Positions 54,242-60,811 of a stretch of DNA of 64,000 nt are shown here, one piece after another. The notes beneath the pieces were generated by a model. The model was not told where the DNA came from. It was given only the letters and a program-made list of their open reading frames with translations, and did not search any database. Position 1 is the first letter of the stretch, and every line of letters begins with the position of its first letter. This DNA is from Bacteriovorax sp. Seq25_V (lineage in GTDB: Bacteria > Bdellovibrionota > Bacteriovoracia > Bacteriovoracales > Bacteriovoracaceae), in assembly GCF_000447795.1 (NCBI RefSeq), contig NZ_AUNI01000014.1, positions 238,874-302,873 on the forward strand, given 5' to 3'. The translations under genes and the position numbers were made by a program.

Positions 54242-54934
54242 ATGATTAAACTCTTTACTCTAATTTTTTCAATTTTTGCAAATGAGCCAATTAAAGTTGC
54301 AACTCACTATAGTCCCCCTTGGTCAAATGGTGACTGTACAGGGGCGGAAATTGATATAATAAGAGAATCTTTCAGGCAAGAAGGTGAAGAAATAGAATGC
54401 CACTACTATTCGTACGGCCGTCTTGTAAAAAACTTTAAAAGTAAAATCACTGATTTCGCCACTCCAATCACACGTATTGATGGAGATAATAGTCAAGCAT
54501 ACTACTCAGAGCCATTTCATAAGTATTCAGATGTGGTTATTAGTCTGTATAATAAGAAAATCTCGCTAAAAGATTTCAAAGACAAGCGTATCCTTGCCTA
54601 TCAAGGGGCCAGTAATTATCTTGGTCCAGAGTTTCAAAAAGTAATTAAACAGGCCAAGAGTTATATTGAAACCTCAGACAGAGAAGGACAAATAGAGTCG
54701 TTACAAAAAAAGAGAGTCGACTATATCGTTGGAGAAGTAAACCTGCTTCACTACTTATCTCAAAAAGTTAAGCCAAAAGTGAAGGTCTACACTAACCTCA
54801 CGATTAAGAAATGGGATATTAGATCGGCATCTCACAAAAAAAATCTTATGCTTAAATTTAACAGAGGCTTAAATAAATTAATTAAGAATGGCACTGTTGA
54901 TAAGATCTACCAACAGTACCATATTATAAAATAG
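54242..54934 (+). CDS. Periplasmic solute-binding protein-like (SBP family 3)
   Basis: 230 residues with a short signal peptide (MIKLFTLIFSIFA). IKVATHYSPPWSNG near the N-terminus, FATPITRIDGDNSQAYYSEPF and KDKRILAYQGAS follow the amino-acid-binding (SBP_bac_3) fold. The protein ends in a helical NRGLNKLIKNGTVDKIYQQY segment typical of the family. No ABC permease is nearby, so it may serve a distant transporter or act as a sensor. Confidence 0.85.
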   Translation: MIKLFTLIFSIFANEPIKVATHYSPPWSNGDCTGAEIDIIRESFRQEGEEIECHYYSYGRLVKNFKSKITDFATPITRIDGDNSQAYYSEPFHKYSDVVISLYNKKISLKDFKDKRILAYQGASNYLGPEFQKVIKQAKSYIETSDREGQIESLQKKRVDYIVGEVNLLHYLSQKVKPKVKVYTNLTIKKWDIRSASHKKNLMLKFNRGLNKLIKNGTVDKIYQQYHIIK

Positions 54935-54939
54935 AAAAA

Positions 54940-55269
54940 TTACGCTTCGATATTTGCACCAACAATAGCAGCCATTTGCATCATGTTTACAGTCTGCCCT
55001 TCTTTCATAGAAGTTAGATCTGTTAATTTACCTGACTTACTTGTTGATTTTGTGTTTCTAAAAATTGGAAGTAAAGTCGCATCTGCAACGATGAACTTAC
55101 CAGCATTCTCTGGCTTACCATTTTCAGTTTTAGTTTGTAGTTTATTTTCTTTGATATAATCCCAAAGTCTCTTTGTAATTTCAGTTCTTGGAAGTTCAGT
55201 TTCACCTAGCATTTGCGCAAGTTCACTTTTCAGTTTTACTGGTTTTTTTAATCCTTTCTCTTCAGTCAT
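54940..55269 (-). CDS. SWIB/MDM2-domain protein
   Basis: 109 residues, nearly all one SWIB domain: SELAQMLGETELPRTEITKRLWDYIKENKLQ, then IVADATLLPIF and a helical end. SWIB domains are mainly eukaryotic (SWI/SNF complexes); bacterial examples are known in chlamydiae and some predatory bacteria. A chromatin- or nucleoid-related role is a guess. AAAGGA before the ATG. Monocistronic. Confidence 0.93.
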   Translation of the reverse strand: MTEEKGLKKPVKLKSELAQMLGETELPRTEITKRLWDYIKENKLQTKTENGKPENAGKFIVADATLLPIFRNTKSTSKSGKLTDLTSMKEGQTVNMMQMAAIVGANIEA

Positions 55270-55383
55270 TTTTAAATCCTTTCAAAATACGTTATTTTTA
55301 AATTTCAAGAATTGTCTCATAAGTAGACCTTTAATGCCAAAGACAAAATACTTTAACTAACCTATTGGAATTATGATTGTTTT

Positions 55384-55752
55384 TTATTTTCGAATAATAT
55401 AGAGGCGAAGACACACAGCAACAACACAACCCAGAAAAGCACTTAGCCCAAGTGCACCACCAAAGCCAGTAAGCATCGGAACGAGAAAATGAAATAGCCC
55501 TGAGTAAATAATACTCCCAAGAAAAACCCCGAGGAAACCAACTCGATTTGGACAGCTCATCCCCACGAAACTTGCACCAAAGACAAGGGCCAAGAAATAT
55601 TCAAAATCGAAGACAATATGAGTTCTTATAAAAAGTAGGATTACATAGAAAAACAATGTGACGAGGGTAGATGCTCTCACTATTCCAATCCTTAGAAAAT
55701 GTGAGAATTTAAATGTTAATAGCGAAGCTATGATTGAAATTGCGATAGTCAC
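55384..55752 (-). CDS. Small membrane protein, paralogue of its upstream neighbour
   Basis: 122 residues, four hydrophobic segments. The middle and end (FGASFVGMS, then GFGGALGLSAFLG) match the neighbour 55749-56126 (AGSFAGMC, then GLGGKLGTIAFIS) at the same spacing, so the two are tandem paralogues. GTG start overlapping the upstream stop by 4 nt (GTGA). A two-subunit membrane transporter is a possible role. No family recognised. Confidence 0.75.
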   Translation of the reverse strand: MTIAISIIASLLTFKFSHFLRIGIVRASTLVTLFFYVILLFIRTHIVFDFEYFLALVFGASFVGMSCPNRVGFLGVFLGSIIYSGLFHFLVPMLTGFGGALGLSAFLGCVVAVCLRLYIIRK

Positions 55753-56126
55753 ATTATTCCCTTGATAAGATAGACCAAGGAAACGCTAATAAAAGCAATC
55801 GTTCCAAGTTTTCCACCAAGCCCATGAAGAATATTTTCAGTAAGAAGAAAGAAAGTCCCCCCTAATATTGAAAGTAAAAAGATTTGCAAAGCTCCACTTA
55901 AAACACCAGCAGAACACATTCCAGCAAAACTTCCTGCATATATTGCGGCCTCAATGCGACTTTTATTTCCAAATTTTTGCACAGGGAGAAATGTACCAAA
56001 AAGACCTACGAGACAGGAAGAAATGACTGCATTTAGACCAAAATACTCTCTTAAAAGTACACAGCAATAACAGCCCAGAAAGAATGCAGAAAACTTAACA
56101 ATGAATTTTTTTTTACCCATATTCAA
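55749..56126 (-). CDS. Small membrane protein, paralogue of its downstream neighbour
   Basis: 125 residues (TTG start; an ATG two codons on at 56120 is equally possible). Four hydrophobic segments; the N-terminal part has a CYCC cluster. Shares AGSFAGM and GLGGKLGTIAF with the next gene. A TATATT box about 7 nt before the TTG suggests a leaderless start. Divergent from the HI0933 flavoprotein gene. Confidence 0.75.
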   Translation of the reverse strand: MNMGKKKFIVKFSAFFLGCYCCVLLREYFGLNAVISSCLVGLFGTFLPVQKFGNKSRIEAAIYAGSFAGMCSAGVLSGALQIFLLSILGGTFFLLTENILHGLGGKLGTIAFISVSLVYLIKGIM

Positions 56127-56150
56127 AACCTACAATATAAAGAACTATTG

Positions 56151-56159
56151 TGCTATGGT
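56151..56159 (+). promoter_or_regulatory. Extended -10 box before the HI0933-type gene
   Basis: TGCTATGGT (TGn plus TATGGT), six bases (TTATTA), then ATG at 56166; no Shine-Dalgarno sequence. Predicted leaderless. Confidence 0.55.
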
Positions 56160-56165
56160 TTATTA

Positions 56166-57365
56166 ATGGATACGACTAAAAATATTGCAATCTATGGAGC
56201 TGGAGTAGCGGGCCTTTTTTGTGCTCTAAAATTACTTGAAAAAGGACATCAGGTTACTGTCTTTGAACGTACATCTAAAATTGCAAAGAAGTTTCTTATT
56301 GCCGGAAGCTCTGGCCTTAATATCACACATAGTGAAGATCATAAGTTTTTTGTAACACGCTATGGAGAGAACCAAGTATTCTTTGAGAATGCACTTTCTA
56401 AATTTTCAAACTCTGATCTTATTGAGTGGTGTAAGAAGGATCTCGATGTCGAATTATTTACAGGGACATCAGGAAGAATATTTCCGACTACAATGACGGC
56501 CGGTGAATTTTTAAAAAAATGGAAAGATAAGCTTACAAATTTTAAAGAGTTTACTCTTATTAAAGATGCACCATTTATAAATTTTAGTGAAGACCATATT
56601 CCCATTGTCGCTGGACATAGAACAGATCACTTTGATGCGCACATATTTGCTCTGGGAGGAGCAAGTTGGCCTTCAACAGGTTGTAATAAGCTATGGGCAG
56701 AAGAGTTTATTAAAATCGGTGTGCATATTGTCCCTTTCACTCCTATGAACTGTGGTTTTAATATCAACTGGCCTGATGAGTTCAAAAGCTCCATCGAAAA
56801 CACACACGTCAAGAATGTCACCGTCAAATTTAAAGAGCATGAAAAACGTGGAGAGGTCATGCTAACGAAATATGGGATCGAAGGAAGTGGTGTTTACGCA
56901 ATCTCCAGGGAACTCCGCCAAGAAATAGATCAGTATCGCCAGGCGAAACTATATGTAGATCTCAAGCCAGATCTCACAGAAGAACAGATAATTGAAAAGC
57001 TCAAAATACCTCGAAAGAAAAATTCATATAGCAACTTTCTTCGAAAAACTTTAAACCTCACAAAGATTGAGTTAAATCTTCTAAAAGCAGTTACAACACA
57101 AGAAGATTATCAAGAACCTAAGAACATAGTAAAATTCATCAAGAATCTACCACTAACGCTAGAGTCAACAACTCCTATGGATGAAGCAATTTCGACATCA
57201 GGTGGAATTGCGATGACTGAAATTAATGAGTTTTGCCAGATAAAAAAATATCCCAAACTATTTGCAATAGGTGAAATGCTAGACTGGGACGCACCAACAG
57301 GTGGTTATCTCATTCAGGGATGTTTTTCCACTGCCTACATTTGTTCAAACTACTTTAACAACTGA
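56166..57365 (+). CDS. HI0933/YhiN-family FAD-dependent oxidoreductase
   Basis: About 399 residues from the ATG at 56166, set by the -10 box; a TTG at 56148 would add six. N-terminal FAD motif AIYGAGVAGLFCALKLLEKGH, then SKIAKKFLIAGSSGLNITHSE (family signature), HIFALGGASWPSTG in the middle, and the C-terminal GEMLDWDAPTGGYLIQGCF. This matches the TIGR03862-type subgroup. Biological substrate unknown. 22 bp upstream of an unknown gene on the same strand. Confidence 0.9.
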   Translation: MDTTKNIAIYGAGVAGLFCALKLLEKGHQVTVFERTSKIAKKFLIAGSSGLNITHSEDHKFFVTRYGENQVFFENALSKFSNSDLIEWCKKDLDVELFTGTSGRIFPTTMTAGEFLKKWKDKLTNFKEFTLIKDAPFINFSEDHIPIVAGHRTDHFDAHIFALGGASWPSTGCNKLWAEEFIKIGVHIVPFTPMNCGFNINWPDEFKSSIENTHVKNVTVKFKEHEKRGEVMLTKYGIEGSGVYAISRELRQEIDQYRQAKLYVDLKPDLTEEQIIEKLKIPRKKNSYSNFLRKTLNLTKIELNLLKAVTTQEDYQEPKNIVKFIKNLPLTLESTTPMDEAISTSGGIAMTEINEFCQIKKYPKLFAIGEMLDWDAPTGGYLIQGCFSTAYICSNYFNN

Positions 57366-57376
57366 TATTTTCTTGT

Positions 57377-57382
57377 TATAGG
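57377..57382 (+). promoter_or_regulatory. Possible -10 box before the gene at 57388
   Basis: TATAGG with an upstream TGT, five bases to the ATG. The same bases contain AGG, so a weak Shine-Dalgarno reading is also possible. Confidence 0.35.
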
Positions 57383-57387
57383 TAAGC

Positions 57388-58554
57388 ATGGCAAAGAAAA
57401 AGAAATTACAATCAGGTTTTGAACTTAATGGTATAGCACCAAATATTCTGCTGAAGCATGTAGAAAACACTGCACCTTTTCTCTTTGAAGGTGAACTCGA
57501 TACTTCAGGCGAAAAGCGCGCCTACCTCGAAAAACTAAGATTCTACAAAAAGAATTTAAAGGCCCTAGGACATATCAATCTAGCTGAGTACTTTCATATT
57601 TGTATGGCCGCTCACTGGACAACGGCCGGTACATTTGTTCCTACAGATGTTGATAATCAAATTAGAGAAGGACTTTGGAAGCATCAATCAATTATGAAGT
57701 ACATTGAGAAGATGGCAAGAATTACAATTGACTCATGGACATGGGATTACGCTCAAGTAACGAATAGAAAATCATATAACAGAATTAACAATGAAGTCAT
57801 GAGTACTCATGAAGGCACTTGGCTCAGTGTCGCGATAGGTGCTTATTGCGCGCTCATAAAACATAAACAAGTAGAACTTGCTGAAGAAGTAGCGGATGTA
57901 ATTCTTGCTGAAATAAAGAAGGAAGAGGATCTTCTCATCCAACTGAGAGAGGATCGTGATCATATAAATTTTCTAAGAGCAGCTCCACTAATGGCCCACA
58001 ACTTTGGTGACCTTGATAGAGTCATGGTTCAATGGAATATGAATACTGAAGATCCATTCTGTAAGAGAATTTATCGTCTTGGCCATGATCTCAATGATGC
58101 TTATTCGAATATTCTCGTCTATACGGGCAGAGTGAACAAAGAGTTTTCCTCTAAAGAGAATCATCGTCATATGTCGATGAGACAACCAAAATGCATTAGA
58201 AAGTCACATAAGTTTCTAATTCCTGTCGGGCCATTCATGGATCAATGGGGAGAAGAGATGGGAAAAAGTAATCTTCTCTCAACCGAAGAAAAAGCTGAGA
58301 TTGTTAGCGCCCTTTTTGATGGTTATAAAAGACAGGACCAGGCCTTTGGTTACTGTCGTGCCTTTGGCGCACTCATTGCTCAACTTCCAGGTGGACTCTC
58401 TGAACTTGAGGCCTATATCCCGTTTGATGTATTCGCTGAAATTAAAAGGTCGAAATTTATCGAAATTGCCTCAGAGAGCAAAGAGAGTTTTGAGGCTCGC
58501 TACATCGAGGCACTAACAAATTTTATTTGCCCGGTAACTAATCAGAAGTTCTAG
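57388..58554 (+). CDS. Cytoplasmic protein of unknown function
   Basis: 388 residues, mostly helical, no signal peptide or membrane helix. Notable segments: IDSWTWDYAQVTNRKSYNRI, STHEGTWLSVAIGAYCAL, FLRAAPLMAHNFGDLDRVM and QAFGYCRAFGALIAQLPGG. His-rich spots (ENHRHM, KSHKF) might bind metal. No family recognised. It lies 22 bp after the HI0933-type flavoprotein, and just before the promoter of the metal-efflux operon. Confidence 0.75.
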   Translation: MAKKKKLQSGFELNGIAPNILLKHVENTAPFLFEGELDTSGEKRAYLEKLRFYKKNLKALGHINLAEYFHICMAAHWTTAGTFVPTDVDNQIREGLWKHQSIMKYIEKMARITIDSWTWDYAQVTNRKSYNRINNEVMSTHEGTWLSVAIGAYCALIKHKQVELAEEVADVILAEIKKEEDLLIQLREDRDHINFLRAAPLMAHNFGDLDRVMVQWNMNTEDPFCKRIYRLGHDLNDAYSNILVYTGRVNKEFSSKENHRHMSMRQPKCIRKSHKFLIPVGPFMDQWGEEMGKSNLLSTEEKAEIVSALFDGYKRQDQAFGYCRAFGALIAQLPGGLSELEAYIPFDVFAEIKRSKFIEIASESKESFEARYIEALTNFICPVTNQKF

Positions 58555-58559
58555 TCTAC

Positions 58560-58592
58560 TTGACTTGAGAAAAGTTTTACTGCTATTCTCAA
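58560..58592 (+). promoter_or_regulatory. Promoter and dyad operator of the metal-efflux operon
   Basis: TTGACT (58560-58565), 18-bp spacer, TGC then TATTCT (58584-58589), predicted +1 at 58596, the first base of the GTG start. A 7-bp inverted repeat TTGAGAA (58565-58571) / TTCTCAA (58586-58592) spans from the -35 to the -10 box, as expected for a metal-responsive repressor site. Confidence 0.65.
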
Positions 58593-58595
58593 TAT

Positions 58596-58922
58596 GTGAA
58601 AACTAGAATTTTTCTCACATTTATTTCCCTTTTCTGCTTATCTTTAGGCTTATTCAATGAGCTGGAGTTCTCAAATACTCACGATCAAGCACAGCAAATT
58701 ACGAAAGCTAGTAATGACCTCGCTGACTGCAAAAGTGATGATTGTCATGATGAAGGTGGCCACTGTGAACATCATTGCTCAGGGCTTCATAACATATTTT
58801 TCACAGATTATTCAATTTCAACAAAACCTGAAGCTGTAATAATTAATAATTCACATATTCCAAAACTAGACTTCTATAAAAATCCATATCTATCAAGAAA
58901 CCTAAGACCCCCACTCGCTTAA
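58596..58922 (+). CDS. Small exported His/Cys-rich protein leading the metal-efflux operon
   Basis: 108 residues. GTG start with no Shine-Dalgarno sequence (leaderless by promoter position); signal peptide MKTRIFLTFISLFCLSLG. The centre has a metal-binding-looking cluster (CKSDDCHDEGGHCEHHCSGLH), and the protein ends RNLRPPLA, an ending I recognise from small proteins preceding CzcCBA-type operons. Probably a periplasmic metal binder or sensor. 44 bp before the TolC-family gene. Confidence 0.75.
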   Translation: MKTRIFLTFISLFCLSLGLFNELEFSNTHDQAQQITKASNDLADCKSDDCHDEGGHCEHHCSGLHNIFFTDYSISTKPEAVIINNSHIPKLDFYKNPYLSRNLRPPLA

Positions 58923-58966
58923 TTCCGCTTAAATTAATTTATTATTTAATTGAACAGGAATTATCA

Positions 58967-60160
58967 ATGAAAAGAACATTAACTGTACTTTGCAATATGC
59001 TCGTCGCATACAATATAAGTGCTAATTGCAAAATAAACTCTCCAAGAGAGATATACCAACTAATAAAGAGTAACCACCCTAATATTAAGGCGAACCAGAC
59101 TTCCCTTGCCAATGCTAATATAGACATCGAGATAGCCTCCACTATTTCAAATCCTAGACTTGAGGTCGAAAGAGAAATCAATGGTGAGAAGACTACCGAA
59201 GTCAGTATTATGCAAAAGTTTGAACTTGGCGGAAAAAGACAAAACAGAATTTCTCTGGCCAAGAAAAACAATGAATTGCAAAAAAATATCATCGATTTTG
59301 AAAATCAAGAAATTCTTATTGAGACAATTCTAGATATTCACGAATTACATCGCTTGAATGAAATCTTACCTCTCTATACAGAATCGCTAGAAGCATTTAA
59401 AAAAATCTTAGACTCACTAGCAAAAAGTAAAACACTATCACCTGAAAAGATAGTCGAGCGAGATACCCTAGAATTAGTCATCAGTGATTACAAATTTAAA
59501 ATATCTAAGCTCAGTTCAGAGAAAAAAGAAAAAGAAGGACTCATTCGATTTAAAGCACAGACTAATTGCAAATTAACTTCAAGCGCTTTTAATCTTGACC
59601 TTAGATCATGGAAAGAGTTATCTCCAACAAAAGATCTATCCAACTATCCAAAGCTCAAGTTAATCAATTCTAAGTTAGAAACTTCAATCTATTCATATGA
59701 ACTAGAAAGATCGCAAAGCTATCCTGATATTGAAATAGGTCCAAAAGTAATTCTCGATAATAGAGAAAAAATCTATGGTGTGAATATCTCTTTTGATATC
59801 CCTGTCTTCAATCAAAACACAGCTAGAAAAGAGCGTATGTTAAAGAATCTTAACTTAACACGTGCGATAAAAAAATCATCTGAAGAGGAGACTGCAATTC
59901 GATATCAAAGCTGGATTACAAAATACCAAGACCTACTTGAAACCTTGGAAAAAATAGGGAGTCAAAGAAGTTTTGAAGAAAAGCATAAAAGAATGGAGAA
60001 ACTTTTTAAGCGTGGAATCATTTCAACAAATCTAGTCATCGAAACCCATCGACAGCTTATTGAATTTAGCGAAACAAGACATGATCTCGAACATGGTCTT
60101 ATCGAGGCCTATCTAAAAATCAATGAATTTCACGGAACACTTGATTCTTTCAAATTTTAA
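58967..60160 (+). CDS. TolC-family outer-membrane factor (CzcC-like)
   Basis: 397 residues. Signal peptide, then two OEP repeats: the early SNHPNIKANQTSLANANIDIEIA and the later YPKLKLINSKLETSIYSYELERSQSYPDIEIGPKV, with long coiled helices between, as in CzcC/CusC. Forms the outer-membrane tunnel of a tripartite pump. AGGAATTATCA before the ATG. Second gene of the operon; the RND pump is two genes downstream. Confidence 0.88.
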   Translation: MKRTLTVLCNMLVAYNISANCKINSPREIYQLIKSNHPNIKANQTSLANANIDIEIASTISNPRLEVEREINGEKTTEVSIMQKFELGGKRQNRISLAKKNNELQKNIIDFENQEILIETILDIHELHRLNEILPLYTESLEAFKKILDSLAKSKTLSPEKIVERDTLELVISDYKFKISKLSSEKKEKEGLIRFKAQTNCKLTSSAFNLDLRSWKELSPTKDLSNYPKLKLINSKLETSIYSYELERSQSYPDIEIGPKVILDNREKIYGVNISFDIPVFNQNTARKERMLKNLNLTRAIKKSSEEETAIRYQSWITKYQDLLETLEKIGSQRSFEEKHKRMEKLFKRGIISTNLVIETHRQLIEFSETRHDLEHGLIEAYLKINEFHGTLDSFKF

Positions 60161-60172
60161 AACGGAGTTAAA

Positions 60173-60802
60173 ATGATAATATATAATATAATTTTCGCAT
60201 TAATCATTTCATTTACATCTTATGCTCAAAATGAAGAGCATAAACATGATCATGATCAAGAAAAGATTCAAGTAAAGCAAAAACAGGCTAAAGAAAAAAA
60301 ACATGATAAACATGACGATCACAATAATCACGACGATCATGATGACAACGATGAACACGACGATCACGACAAAAAAGGTGCTAACGACGCTCACGACGAT
60401 CACGACGATCACGACAAAAAAGGTGCTCACGACGATCACGAACATGAAGATAAGACCGGAAAAAACAAAGCAATACAAGATGTCTCAGAGGAAAAAGGTT
60501 TTAAATTATCTAATGAAGCGATTTCCTCTCTAAAGATCGAGCTAAAGACCGTGACTTCAAAAAACATTGAAATATCAAAGTCGTCTCTTGTCCAAACAAA
60601 AGATAAAGAAGGAGTTTATATCTATAGAAATGGATACTTTAAATTCCATCTCATCGAAGCAAAAGAAGCACATGAGAATAAGATAAATATCAAAATTAAA
60701 AATTTTCAATTCGGAGATCAAATTGTCATTAAAGGTATTGAACTCCTGCGTGTTTCAGATGTCTTCTCTACAGACAAGGCAAACTACGGCCACTCTCACT
60801 AG
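60173..60802 (+). CDS. Reduced RND adaptor (CzcB C-terminal domain) with His/Asp-rich linker
   Basis: 209 residues. Signal peptide (MIIYNIIFALIISFTSYA), then ~75 residues dominated by His and Asp (HDDHDDHD repeats), then a ~100-residue domain matching the membrane-proximal end of CzcB/HlyD adaptors: LSNEAISSLKIE, VYIYRNGYFKFHLI, IKNFQFGDQIVIKGIELL, ending in GHSH. The lipoyl and alpha-hairpin parts that normally reach TolC are absent (full adaptors are ~350-500 residues). The His/Asp part likely binds Zn2+ or a similar cation. It occupies the usual czcB slot. Confidence 0.75.
   Translation: MIIYNIIFALIISFTSYAQNEEHKHDHDQEKIQVKQKQAKEKKHDKHDDHNNHDDHDDNDEHDDHDKKGANDAHDDHDDHDKKGAHDDHEHEDKTGKNKAIQDVSEEKGFKLSNEAISSLKIELKTVTSKNIEISKSSLVQTKDKEGVYIYRNGYFKFHLIEAKEAHENKINIKIKNFQFGDQIVIKGIELLRVSDVFSTDKANYGHSH
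60361..60427 (+). repeat. 45-bp direct repeat inside the His/Asp linker
   Basis: CGATCACGACAAAAAAGGTG starts at 60361 and again at 60406 (15 codons apart), coding for DHDKKGA-type units. In-frame, slippage-prone. Confidence 0.8.
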
Positions 60803-60811
60803 GATATAAAA

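Noticed and set aside
60209..60478. Antisense hydrophobic reading frame opposite the His/Asp linker
   Set aside because: It is the mirror of HD-rich codons (GAT/CAC read as ATC/GTG) and has no initiation signals.
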